A stretch of DNA of 64,000 nt, from the NCBI GenBank assembly GCA_964402115.1, contig CAYOBW010000008.1:1-64000 (forward strand), given 5' to 3'. This stretch comes from CAYOBW01 sp964402115. GTDB taxonomy: Bacteria > Verrucomicrobiota > Kiritimatiellia > UBA8416 > CAYOBW01. A model generated the notes under the pieces. The model was not told the DNA's origin. It worked only from the letters and a program-made list of their open reading frames with translations, and searched no databases. Of this stretch, positions 8,173 through 15,674 are shown piece by piece (the first letter of the stretch is position 1; every line of letters starts with the position of its first letter). A program made the position numbers and the translations under genes.

Positions 8173-9150
8173 TCATCGTTTCCCCTTTCCGGTTGGGTCG
8201 GCAGCAACCGCCTGGCTGCAATCCGTCACCGCATAGTAAGCGCCGGCTCCCGCGCGGCTGGCGTGGATCGCGCCACGGCGCAAGAGGCGGCCGAGATACT
8301 TGGCGGACTCATTGCCATGCAGATTGCAGGCGCCGCTTATCTGCAGGGCCGTGGAGGGCCTGCGGCGCAACAAACTGAGTATCAGTCTCTCGTTGGCCCG
8401 GATAAGGGACGGACGGGTGGGGGAACTGAACTCCGCGACAACCTCGGCGGATGGATCGAATAGACTGGCGAGTTCTTCCAGGCGGGAACGGGACACTGCC
8501 TTGGCAAGAGGTTCTGCGGGGGGGCGAATGGCCGTGTTGAGATGCACGCGGTCAGGCTTGAGCGCGCGAACCAGCGGCGCCATGCGGCGCACATCGTCTG
8601 CCGTGCTGTTGATTCCCCGCAGTAGGAATACTTCCACCCACAGTTGGCCGTGAAACGCCTGTCGCAGTTGACTTTCGCCTTCGAGCAGCCGCTGGAGGGT
8701 GACGCCCTGACAGGGGCGGTGAATGAAATCGAAGAGCTTCTCATTCCAGGCGGCAAGGGTCACCTTGACCAGGTCCGCGCGGCAGGCCCCGTCTCGGACC
8801 TCCGGCAGACAGAGTGTTGTACCGTTGGTCAGCAGCGCGACGGGGATGGCAGAGCGCTGGTGAATGAAATCGATGATTTCCGCAAATCGCGTGTGCAGCG
8901 TGGGTTCGCCGGATCCGGCCAAAGTGATGAAGTCGGCTTTGCCGTCTCTCTTGAGCCAGTCTCCAAGCTCCCTTTTTACCGATTCGGTTGGCACGTACTC
9001 GCGGCGCTCTGCCGTCTTCACCGTGGTGCGGCCCAACTGGCAGAAGACGCAGTCCAGCGTGCAAGTCTTGAACGGAGTCAGGTCCACGCCCAGAGACCAG
9101 CCGAGACGACGCGACGGCACAGGCCCAAAGAGATGACAATAGCGATGCAT
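8173..9150 (-). CDS. Radical SAM protein with C-terminal winged-helix-like domain
   Basis: The 325-residue protein has the SAM-radical cluster motif CTLDCVFC at residues 30-37, preceded by FGPVPSRRLGWSLGVDLTPF, which marks a well-spread but uncharacterised radical SAM family often linked to anaerobic Fe-S loci. The middle part has the TIM-barrel GSGEPTLH motif (SAM binding). The last about 70 residues (ANERLILSLLRRRPS to GAYYAV) look like a winged helix, perhaps a nucleic-acid or partner-binding tail. ATG at 9150 is chosen because the family signature starts there; the longer frame upstream is antisense to or overlaps the DUF5320 peptides. Substrate unknown. Confidence 0.88.
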   Translation of the reverse strand: MHRYCHLFGPVPSRRLGWSLGVDLTPFKTCTLDCVFCQLGRTTVKTAERREYVPTESVKRELGDWLKRDGKADFITLAGSGEPTLHTRFAEIIDFIHQRSAIPVALLTNGTTLCLPEVRDGACRADLVKVTLAAWNEKLFDFIHRPCQGVTLQRLLEGESQLRQAFHGQLWVEVFLLRGINSTADDVRRMAPLVRALKPDRVHLNTAIRPPAEPLAKAVSRSRLEELASLFDPSAEVVAEFSSPTRPSLIRANERLILSLLRRRPSTALQISGACNLHGNESAKYLGRLLRRGAIHASRAGAGAYYAVTDCSQAVAADPTGKGKR

Positions 9151-9232
9151 AGCTGCCTTGCTGGCGATAGGAAGACAGCAGGGAGACGCTGCCACGCGTT
9201 TCCCGGCCGTCTTCTTCGTCTCCAGCCTTCTC

Positions 9233-9355
9233 TTACTTGTCCACCGGCTGGGACTCGAGATCCTGTTCCGGCGCTTCAAGCCCGGCGCAGAATCCCAAGC
9301 CGCGGCCTGTCAGCGGCCCCGTTCCCGCGGGTCCCATTCCATTACCTCCCGGCAT
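9233..9355 (-). CDS. Mini DUF5320-like peptide (40 aa)
   Basis: This short frame encodes MPGGNGMGPAGTGPLTGRG followed by LGFCAGLEAPEQ and a short acidic tail. The opening matches the DUF5320 signature (MPxGDGTGPxGxGPxTGRGxGxC) almost exactly. It lies 30 bp after a second, longer DUF5320-like gene. AAAGG precedes the ATG at fair spacing. DUF5320 peptides are common beside NifX-like and Mrp genes in anaerobes; their role is unknown, perhaps binding a cluster through the Gly-rich loop and cysteine. The gene is too short for ordinary gene finders, so it is easily missed. Confidence 0.7.
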   Translation of the reverse strand: MPGGNGMGPAGTGPLTGRGLGFCAGLEAPEQDLESQPVDK

Positions 9356-9385
9356 ATCGCCACCGCCTTTCTGCGTGCTGCCTGT

Positions 9386-9619
9386 TCAACGAACTCCACC
9401 GGCTCCGCCACCTTGGCCACCGCCGCGGCCTTGGCCGCCACGGCCCGCACCACGGCCCCGCCCCCGGCCCCGTTGGCCGCGACCCGGGCCGGCGTCTGGG
9501 CCGGCGCCCGAGCCCGCGCCTGCGGCCGGACCCTTTCGCTGCCCGGCGCCGCAGGGTCCCCGTCCGCGACCTGTGCCCGCTCCTTTTCCACTCGGCCCTG
9601 TTCCATCTCCTCTTGGCAT
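9386..9619 (-). CDS. DUF5320-like glycine/arginine-rich peptide (77 aa)
   Basis: The product starts MPRGDGTGPSGKGAGTGRG and then RGPCGAG, the hallmark of DUF5320. After that it turns into low-complexity Gly/Arg/Ala repeats (GRGQRGRGRGRGAGRGGQ) up to the stop. AGGAGG lies at perfect distance before the ATG at 9619, and the NifX-like gene ends 23 bp upstream. In relatives the C-terminal half often holds a coiled coil, which is missing here. Together with the 40-aa copy just downstream it forms a tandem pair. Function unknown; context says metal-cluster handling. Confidence 0.78.
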   Translation of the reverse strand: MPRGDGTGPSGKGAGTGRGRGPCGAGQRKGPAAGAGSGAGPDAGPGRGQRGRGRGRGAGRGGQGRGGGQGGGAGGVR

Positions 9620-9642
9620 GGCTGCCTCCTTTCTGCTGTTTT

Positions 9643-10002
9643 CTACCAGTGGCCTTCCACGTTTGCCGCGGAAGACTCCTCCAACTCGCCTGCTTTGAAC
9701 TTCCGGACAGCGTCAGCTACCGTACCCTCGCCGCAGCGATAAACCTTGATCCCGGCCGCTTGCAGGATCCGGAACGCCTTGGGTCCCACGTTGCCCGTGA
9801 CCACCGCTTCGGCGCCCAACCGCGCGACCGTTTCACCCGCCTGGATCCCGGCGCCTTGCGCGGCGTTCAGGTTCTGTGCGTTGTCGTGGGCCGTGAATGC
9901 ATTCGTTTCGGTGTCCATGATGATGAAGGACTTGGCTCGTCCGAACCGCGGGTCCACTTGACTCGATAGCTCCGGGCCCGTTGCCGTGATGGCGATCTTC
10001 AT
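9643..10002 (-). CDS. NifX/NifB-C-like (dinitrogenase Fe-Mo cofactor biosynthesis family) protein
   Basis: The 119-residue protein is a single NifX-like domain: MKIAITATGPELSSQVDPRFGRA, then the FIIMDTET strand, GETVARLGAEAVVTGNVGPKAF and IKVYRCGEGTVADAV. Members bind iron-molybdenum precursors or, in the orange protein, a Mo-Cu sulfide cluster without cysteine ligands. It is the closest candidate in this window for the ORP-type cluster carrier. It starts inside the stop of the upstream NifX-like gene (ATGA at 9999-10002), so both are made together from the sigma-54 promoter at 10,466-10,480. The exact cofactor cannot be read from sequence. Confidence 0.9.
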   Translation of the reverse strand: MKIAITATGPELSSQVDPRFGRAKSFIIMDTETNAFTAHDNAQNLNAAQGAGIQAGETVARLGAEAVVTGNVGPKAFRILQAAGIKVYRCGEGTVADAVRKFKAGELEESSAANVEGHW

Positions 10003-10439
10003 GTGTCACTCCCCTCGCGTTTGCAGGTTGACGCCGGCGGTTCGCCGCGCCCCCGTGCTCGTCCGCCCCGGCTGCGGGCTCTGCCACCCTGACAGCGTCT
10101 CCGGCCACAGCAGCCCGGCATACTCAAAGCCGCCGTCGGCAAAGCCCCGGCCAGCCAGGCGGCCAGGACATCCTCGACAGCCCCGGCCGTGAAGGGGATG
10201 ACCCGCACGCCCGTGGCGGCCAGCAGGACGGCCATCGGCCGGGAGACAGCCCCGCAGATCAGGGTCTGCGGCGCAAGCGCCGCCACGCAAGTGGCTTGCC
10301 CCTGGGGATCGGCGCCGGGCAGCGTTTCCTCGCGCCGACCGATCACGCGGCCGTCTTTGACATCGAGCAGCAGAACCTGCCGGGCCACATCGAAGACCGG
10401 CGAGATTCTCCCGTTCCACGTTGCCAGTGCGATCTTCAT
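9999..10439 (-). CDS. NifX-like protein with Cys/Arg-rich tail
   Basis: The 146-residue protein has a NifX-like domain (MKIALATWNGRISPVFDVAR, LICGAVSRPM, GVRVIPFTAGAVEDV; residues 1-105). A tail rich in Cys, Arg and Gly follows (MPGCCGRRRCQGGRARSRGG). Tails like this with CCG and a further Cys occur in some ORP-locus proteins and may hold a metal. It starts at 10439 behind GGAGTT at about eight bases, only some 15 nt after the predicted start site of a perfect sigma-54 promoter. It is therefore the first gene of the 10,439 to 8,173 unit. It overlaps the next NifX gene by four bases. Confidence 0.88.
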   Translation of the reverse strand: MKIALATWNGRISPVFDVARQVLLLDVKDGRVIGRREETLPGADPQGQATCVAALAPQTLICGAVSRPMAVLLAATGVRVIPFTAGAVEDVLAAWLAGALPTAALSMPGCCGRRRCQGGRARSRGGRARGRGEPPASTCKREGSDT

Positions 10440-10465
10440 AACGATGAACTCCAACCGAGAGTATC

Positions 10466-10480
10466 GCAAGAGGCGTGCCA
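10466..10480 (-). promoter_or_regulatory. Sigma-54 (-24/-12) promoter of the NifX-like operon
   Basis: Read on the minus strand the site is TGGCAC-GCCTC-TTGC, a perfect match to the sigma-54 consensus TGGCAC-N5-TTGC with correct GG-N10-GC spacing. Transcription would start near 10,454, and the first ATG is at 10,439. A PAS-AAA+ sigma-54 activator gene lies 1 kb upstream. I could not identify a convincing tandem activator-binding palindrome in 10,481-10,620. Confidence 0.85.
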
Positions 10481-10707
10481 GACGCGGAACGATGGGGCAG
10501 ACGAATCACAAGAGGCTTGGCAAGAGAGTGTTGCGAATGCAGCGCCATCTGACGCCAGCAACCATGCAGTCGCGCTATAGCAACTCTATTGTGCAGATAC
10601 AGTAGTACTAATGCGACTGTGTGTCGGGCGGGTTCGTGGGGTCTTCACATCGAGGCGGCGCTGGTGCTCCAGCTTCTGGAGCAGTGCGCGCTCGATCTGG
10701 GCCTCGG

Positions 10708-11430
10708 TCAGGTACGTGGACGCGGCCCTTCGGAAACGGACGAAACGGAAGGGGGAACGGACGAAACGGACACAACGGACGAAGAGAGGGAGGATGGGGC
10801 GGCGGCTGTTCCTCCCTCCTGTCCGTTTCGTCCGTTGTGTCCGTTCTGCCCCGTCCTGGCCTTGTACAACCGTTCCGAGAACCCGCCCCTTTTCACGAAG
10901 TCCTGGGCCTGGCGATCCAATAAGCGCTCGGTGAGCCAGTGGGCCTGGGCGGCGAGGATGGCACCAAGGTTGGCGGCGCGCTCTTCGACCGGCCCGGCGC
11001 CGGGCGTGTTGATCCACGAGGCGCAGTCCTCCACCGTTTTGGGGCGCAGGTTGCGGGCCTGGATGAAGGCGGGCTCGCTCTCCGCCCACTGGCACAGCCC
11101 ACGCCGCCGAAGGTGTTTGAGGTAGTCTTTCCGGCACTCGTCAATGCTGGAGCGGGCGACGTTGGTCAGGTTCATCTCCAGCTTCTTGCTCGTGGCGCTG
11201 TCTTCGCTGCCCTCGGCAATGTTCTGGTAGCCGCTGCGCGCGGCCTGGACCATCTGATCGTGGTGGCGGTCCTTCTTGGGAATGTAGCGGTCGCAGAACC
11301 GGCAGGTGAAGTCGTAGAGCAGCTCGGCCACTTGGTACGCCTTAAGGTTGCGGTAGCCCCCATGCTTCCCATACACCCGCTCCGCGGCCGGAGAGGACAT
11401 GGCTTTGCGCTTTTCTCCGTCACTCCTCAT
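10708..11430 (-). CDS. Four-helix-bundle suffix-domain protein
   Basis: The 240-residue protein belongs to the four-helix-bundle (S23/IVP-like) group, in the 'suffix domain' form: GGYRNLKAYQVAELLYDFT, RYIPKKDRHHDQMVQAARSG and QNIAEGSEDSATSKKLEMN at residues about 22-95, then helices to about 190. These proteins are frequent in Planctomycetota-Verrucomicrobiota genomes; one relative (Avd) serves diversity-generating retroelements, but no reverse transcriptase is seen here. The last about 50 residues are Ser/Val/Pro-rich low complexity created by ACGGAC-type repeats inside the gene. The start at 11430 overlaps the activator gene's stop (ATGA) with GGAGGCGGG before it. Function unknown. Confidence 0.82.
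   Translation of the reverse strand: MRSDGEKRKAMSSPAAERVYGKHGGYRNLKAYQVAELLYDFTCRFCDRYIPKKDRHHDQMVQAARSGYQNIAEGSEDSATSKKLEMNLTNVARSSIDECRKDYLKHLRRRGLCQWAESEPAFIQARNLRPKTVEDCASWINTPGAGPVEERAANLGAILAAQAHWLTERLLDRQAQDFVKRGGFSERLYKARTGQNGHNGRNGQEGGTAAAPSSLSSSVVSVSSVPPSVSSVSEGPRPRT
10732..10848. repeat. ACGGAC/GTCCGT repeats in inverted arrangement
   Basis: Units of ACGGACGAA or ACGGACACA repeat at 10,732-10,786, and their reverse complements (GTCCGTTTC, GTCCGTTGT) at 10,820-10,845. The two arms can form a long hairpin of about 35 bp around a GC-rich loop. A third block (TTGTGTCCGTTCCGTCCGTT) is at 11,439-11,458, in the last codons of the sigma-54 activator gene. All three lie inside coding frames and make low-complexity tails. 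Confidence 0.8.
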
Positions 11431-12842
11431 CCCGCCTCCGTTGTGTCCGTTCCGTCCGTTCTCTTCCCCGCCCGCCCATCCCGCTCCGGCAACGCAATCC
11501 CCAGCGCCTTGATCTTGCGGAACAGCGTGCTCTTGTGAAGGCCGAGCGCACGGGCGGCGGCCAGGCGGTTGAACCCGCAGCACTCCAGGGCCGCGCGGAT
11601 GGCATGTGCCTCCGTGGCGCGCGTCTGCGCGGCAATGGTGTCGCGCGCCGGCACGGGCGGCGCGGACGGCTGGCCCGTGAGTTCGGGTGGCAGATGAACC
11701 CGCTCGATACGCCCCGCGCCGCACAGGACGAAGGCGCGTTCGATGATGTTCTCCAGCTCCCGGACATTGCCGGCGTAGTCATGCGCCATCAGCAGCGCCA
11801 GGACGTCCGGCGCGACTCCCGCGACGGCCTTGCCCTGCCGCCGGTTGAACCGGGCGACGAAGTGCTCGACGAGCAGGGGGACATCTTCTTTGCGCTTGCG
11901 GAGCGGAGGAAGGTCAAGCTTCACAACGTTCAAACGGTAGAAGAGATCCTCACGGAAGGCGTTTTCCCGAATCAACGCGGCGAGGTCCCGATGCGTGGCG
12001 GCGATGACGCGGACGTCAGCGTGCCTGGTTAGGGTTCCCCCCAGGGGTTCGTAGGTCCTTTCCTGAAGCACGCGCAGCAGGCGGACCTGCATTGCGGGGC
12101 TGATATCGCCGATCTCGTCCAGGAACACCGTACCGCCCTCGGCCAGGGCGAAACGCCCGGGTTTGTCTTTCGCGGCGCCGGTGAACGCGCCCTTGACGTA
12201 GCCGAACAGTTCGGATTCCAGCAGCGTATCGGGCAAAGCACCGCAGTTGACCGGCACGAATGGCCTGGCCTGGCGCGGGCTCATGTTGTGGATCGCGCGC
12301 GCCAGCAACTCCTTGCCCGTGCCGGTTTCCCCCTGAATCAGCACGGTGGCGTCGCTGGCGGCGATCTGTGGCAGGAGCTCGAAGGCGCGGCGCATGGAGG
12401 CGCTGCGGCTGACCAGGTCGCCCATCTGGAACCGGCCTTCCAGCTCCTTGCGCAGTTCCTCCACGAGGCTGAGGTCGCGAAAGGTCTCGGCGCCGCCGAC
12501 GATTCTGCCACGTTCATCGCGGAGAATCGCCGTGGAGACGGAGACGGGAATCCGGCGGCCGTCGGCATTCACGATGAACGCCGACTTGTTGATGATCGGC
12601 TTACCGGTCTTGACCGTGTAACGGAGGGCGCAATCCGCCTCGCACATGCTGGCGCGGAAGACATCCGAACACGTCTTGCCGAGCGCGTCCCGCCGGTGAA
12701 TGCCGGTGATGACCTCCGCGGCGCGATTGAACGAGGTGATGCGCCAGTCGGCATCCACGGTGAACACGCCGTCGGAAATGCTCTCCAGGATGCTCTCGGC
12801 CCCGGTCTGCAGTTTGCGTTTGTTCGTCAGCGCCTTGTTCAT
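11427..12842 (-). CDS. PAS-AAA+ sigma-54-dependent transcriptional activator
   Basis: The 471-residue protein has a PAS sensor (residues about 15-130), an AAA+ domain with Walker A GETGTGKE (171-178) and an intact sigma-54 contact loop GAFTGA (218-223), and a Fis-type helix-turn-helix near 430-455 (NRLAAARALGLHKSTLFRKI). The PAS domain carries three cysteines in CSDVFRASMCEADC (58, 67, 71), which suggests an Fe-S, metal or redox signal. A sigma-54 activator (DVU2106) also controls the ORP genes in Desulfovibrio. The perfect -24/-12 promoter 1 kb downstream is the likely target. The C-terminal tail (RTDGTDTTEAG) comes from an ACGGAC repeat block. Confidence 0.93.
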   Translation of the reverse strand: MNKALTNKRKLQTGAESILESISDGVFTVDADWRITSFNRAAEVITGIHRRDALGKTCSDVFRASMCEADCALRYTVKTGKPIINKSAFIVNADGRRIPVSVSTAILRDERGRIVGGAETFRDLSLVEELRKELEGRFQMGDLVSRSASMRRAFELLPQIAASDATVLIQGETGTGKELLARAIHNMSPRQARPFVPVNCGALPDTLLESELFGYVKGAFTGAAKDKPGRFALAEGGTVFLDEIGDISPAMQVRLLRVLQERTYEPLGGTLTRHADVRVIAATHRDLAALIRENAFREDLFYRLNVVKLDLPPLRKRKEDVPLLVEHFVARFNRRQGKAVAGVAPDVLALLMAHDYAGNVRELENIIERAFVLCGAGRIERVHLPPELTGQPSAPPVPARDTIAAQTRATEAHAIRAALECCGFNRLAAARALGLHKSTLFRKIKALGIALPERDGRAGKRTDGTDTTEAG

Positions 12843-13110
12843 GTCATTGCCGCGCCGTCACCATCCGGACGGCGCGACTGCAATATGCTACAACCCGACG
12901 CCCGCGGCTACCATGTAATCGCTGAGGCTCTTCCGACTGGATCCGGACCGAACGGATTTCGGTCCCACGGACGGACCGGCCGTGCGCAAGGACGGCGCGG
13001 GAGCGCCGTCCAACGTAGGACGGTCCTCCCGGGCCGTCCCGGCAAGCGCGCAGAGACCGGCGGCCGTCTCGTCATGTTAGCTCTGCGTGGACGCGCGCGC
13101 AGGGGGGGCG
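12843..13110. other. Intergenic region with stem-loops
   Basis: These 268 bases separate the sigma-54 activator from the repeat-protein gene upstream. No ORF of note is seen. A perfect hairpin GGACGGCGC-GGGA-GCGCCGTCC lies at 12,990-13,011, and a weaker GGACGG/CCGTCC pair at 13,018-13,039. The hairpins could end the 15,588-13,111 transcript, but no T-run follows on the minus strand. Confidence 0.55.
12990..13011 (-). terminator. Perfect 9-bp stem-loop after the seven-repeat protein gene
   Basis: The arms GGACGGCGC and GCGCCGTCC pair fully around a GGGA loop. The position 100 bp after the stop of the gene at 13,111-15,588 fits a transcription end, though without a T-tract it may instead be one of the palindromic intergenic repeats. 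Confidence 0.4.
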
Positions 13111-15588
13111 CTACAGCGAGCGCACGCGGTAGACCGCGCGCGTCGGAGCAGCGGGATCCCGGTATTGGCGCAGGCCGGCGGCGCCGGCGGCTTTGAAGCT
13201 GCTCTCGTTAGCGCCGGCGCCGGACGGCGCGTTCTCCCACTTGCCGCTGCGCAGGTCGGCACGGCGTTCCACCTGGTAGGCCTGGCTGGCTTCGGCCTGC
13301 CACGTGACGAGCGGCGGGAACACGCTCTGGCCGAGCAGCAGCAGAACAACGGGATCCGGCAGCTGCAGAGCGAGCAGGAAGTTCGCGGTCACGGCCCCGC
13401 CCTCCACGATCGTCACACGGGTGGCGCCGTTGCCCGCCGGATCCACGAAAGCCGTGCGCGCCACGTTGTCGAACCACTCGTCTGCGTAGGCGCCCACCGT
13501 GTCCGTGCCCAGGAACCAACCGCCGGGTGGCAGCGCGGAGAGGGCGAACGTGCCATTCGCGAGCGAAACCGCCGAGTCGTAATAGCGCCCCCGGCTGTCG
13601 AACAGATCGAGCGCTGTCAGGGCGATCGGCGTGCCCTCCGTCGTGCGCACTGTGCCGCTCAGGCCCCCGCCCGTGCCCAGTTCGAAGTCGATGCCGGTGC
13701 GGGTCGCGTTGTCGGCCACGACCACAGCCGTGGCGCCGTCTCCGACCGGATCGTCGGCCGCAAGCACCTGGATATCGCGGTACCACTCGCCCAGGAAACC
13801 GCTGGCGGCGTCCACGCGCGCGTAGTAGGTGCCGGCGGGCAGGGCGCCGATGCGATACACGCCGTTGCTGTCGGTCGTGCTCCGGGCAAAGAGGCGGTTG
13901 CCGGCGTACAGGTTGACGGTTGCGGCAACCAGCAGGACGGCATTCGTCGTGGTCGCCTTGCCGGTGAGCGCGCCTCCCGCCCGGAGCTGCAGGTTCACGC
14001 CGTCGCGACTCTCGCCCAGCGCCACCGTGAGGGCCGTCGCGCCATCCGCAACCGGATTCGTGTACGAGATGACCGGACGGTTATCGAACCATTCGTCGGC
14101 ATACTGCCCCTCCGTGTCGGTGTTCAGGTAGAGGGTGCCGGCCGGCAAGCCCCCGAGGCGGTAGGTGCCGTCGGCGCCCGTACGCGTGTAGAACCGGCGC
14201 CTCCCGGCCCCGTCGTGGAGATCCACGTACACCCCCGCGATGGCGGCGGCGCTGGCATCGGTCACGCGCCCGGCGATCGCAGCGCCCTGGCGCAGCGCGA
14301 AGTCCACGCCCGCCACGGCGAGCCCGTTGGTCACGCTGACGGGGGTCGCCCCGTCGCCAACCGGGTCGCGGGGGTTTAGGATGACGACGTCGTCGTACCA
14401 CTCGTCGAGACAGGCGCCCAAGGTGTCCACCTTCAGCCGGTACGTGCCGTCCGGCAAGCCGCCGACGGTGTAGAAACCGCTCGCGTCGATCGCGCCGTAG
14501 TCGAAGAAGTTCGTGCCGAGGAAGACATCCACGAACCCCCGGGTCACCGCGACGCCGGATGTCCAGGCCACGCGGCCGGAAAGCGCCGCACCGGCATTGA
14601 GCGTGAAATCCACGCCGGGCACGGCGGCGCCCGCGGGCACGTTGACCGGGCTCGCGCCGTCCAGGGCCGGCTGTTTGGCGTTGACCATGAGCTGCTGGTT
14701 GTACCAGAGATCCATGTAGGCGCCGAGGGCGTCGGTGCCCAGATAGTAGGCGCCCGCGGGCAGCCCCTTCAGTTCGTACAAACCGTTCGTGTCGGAGCGG
14801 TCGAACTCCAGGCGCGTGCCGGAGGCGTCCAGCAGGTCCACGTAAACCCCGCGCACGGGATCGCCCGTCCCCGTGCGCAGCGTGCCCCGGATCGCGCCGC
14901 CGACGGCCATTTGGATGTCGATGCCGGCCAGCTGGCCGCCGGCCGTGACCGCAAGCGGCGGAACGCCGGCCGCGGTCGGACCCACCGCGTCGAAGGCGGG
15001 GGCCTGGTTGTGCCACCGGTCCAGGTACGCCCCCGCGGAGTCCGTGCGCACGGCGTACGAACCGGCAGGCAGGCCGGTGACAGTGTAGTAGCCGTCCGCG
15101 TCTGTCAGGTCGTACAGGAAGCGGCTGCCATCCGGCTGGTAAACGTCCACATAGACGCCGGGCGCCGCGGCGCCGTTCGCGTCGGTGATGCGTCCGGCAA
15201 GGGATCCCGCGCGAGCCAGGGCGATGTTGACGCCGGTGACGGTGGCGTCGTAGCCAACCGCCACAGGGGTGGCGTGGGCCGCGAGCGGCTCGTAGAACGT
15301 GTCTGCGGACGCGCCCGGCACGTTGTCGTACCATTCCTCCACGTACTCGCCCAGCGTATCCGTATGCACGTAGAACCCGCCCGCGCCGAGATTCGCGAAC
15401 TGGTAATTCCCGTTGTTGTCCGTGGCCGTGTAATCGAAGTAAGCGCCGCCGGCGTCATAGAGATCCATAAAGACGTTTGCCAGGGCTGTTCCCGTGGCGT
15501 CGGTGACCCGCCCGGACAGCGAGCCCGCGAACCCATCGCTCCCCAGCGTCCATACGAGCAGCCATGCGATGCGGCGGAGTGTCTTCAT
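13111..15588 (-). CDS. Secreted protein with seven carboxypeptidase-regulatory-like (Ig/prealbumin) repeats
   Basis: The 825-residue protein has a signal peptide (MKTLRRIAWLLVWTLGSDGFAG). Seven repeats of about 95-105 residues follow, each opening with a form of LSGRVTDATGTALANVFVDLYD. Each goes on through DNNGNYQF..L.AGxYYVxTDTxGxYxxEWYDN and ends with a ...DGATPVxVxxGxxxxGVxFxL strand. This is the CarboxypepD_reg/SdrD-B-like beta-sandwich fold of surface stalks. The C-terminal about 90 residues (VTWQAEASQAYQVERRADL, then GKW) resemble the closing domain found on many Verrucomicrobiota surface proteins. The start at 15588 is set by the signal peptide. Its upstream neighbour is a histidine kinase. 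Function, perhaps adhesion or surface layer, is inferred from fold only. Confidence 0.85.
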   Translation of the reverse strand: MKTLRRIAWLLVWTLGSDGFAGSLSGRVTDATGTALANVFMDLYDAGGAYFDYTATDNNGNYQFANLGAGGFYVHTDTLGEYVEEWYDNVPGASADTFYEPLAAHATPVAVGYDATVTGVNIALARAGSLAGRITDANGAAAPGVYVDVYQPDGSRFLYDLTDADGYYTVTGLPAGSYAVRTDSAGAYLDRWHNQAPAFDAVGPTAAGVPPLAVTAGGQLAGIDIQMAVGGAIRGTLRTGTGDPVRGVYVDLLDASGTRLEFDRSDTNGLYELKGLPAGAYYLGTDALGAYMDLWYNQQLMVNAKQPALDGASPVNVPAGAAVPGVDFTLNAGAALSGRVAWTSGVAVTRGFVDVFLGTNFFDYGAIDASGFYTVGGLPDGTYRLKVDTLGACLDEWYDDVVILNPRDPVGDGATPVSVTNGLAVAGVDFALRQGAAIAGRVTDASAAAIAGVYVDLHDGAGRRRFYTRTGADGTYRLGGLPAGTLYLNTDTEGQYADEWFDNRPVISYTNPVADGATALTVALGESRDGVNLQLRAGGALTGKATTTNAVLLVAATVNLYAGNRLFARSTTDSNGVYRIGALPAGTYYARVDAASGFLGEWYRDIQVLAADDPVGDGATAVVVADNATRTGIDFELGTGGGLSGTVRTTEGTPIALTALDLFDSRGRYYDSAVSLANGTFALSALPPGGWFLGTDTVGAYADEWFDNVARTAFVDPAGNGATRVTIVEGGAVTANFLLALQLPDPVVLLLLGQSVFPPLVTWQAEASQAYQVERRADLRSGKWENAPSGAGANESSFKAAGAAGLRQYRDPAAPTRAVYRVRSL

Positions 15589-15674
15589 GTTGCGTTTACC
15601 TTCTCCAGGCGGACCGATCGTTTCTCCAGCTTTCGCGTGGCGCACCCCGGCTGGCAGCCACGGGCGCCACCCCG

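Noticed and set aside
10515..10535. TGGCAAGAGAGTGTTGC as a plus-strand sigma-54 promoter
   Set aside because: GG and GC are 12 bases apart rather than 10, and no plus-strand gene follows.
10708..11430. Four-helix-bundle gene as part of a diversity-generating retroelement
   Set aside because: No reverse transcriptase, template repeat or variable C-type lectin gene is present nearby.
13087..14379. 430-codon open frame on the plus strand
   Set aside because: Mirror of the repeat protein gene; its internal periodicity comes from that gene's repeats.
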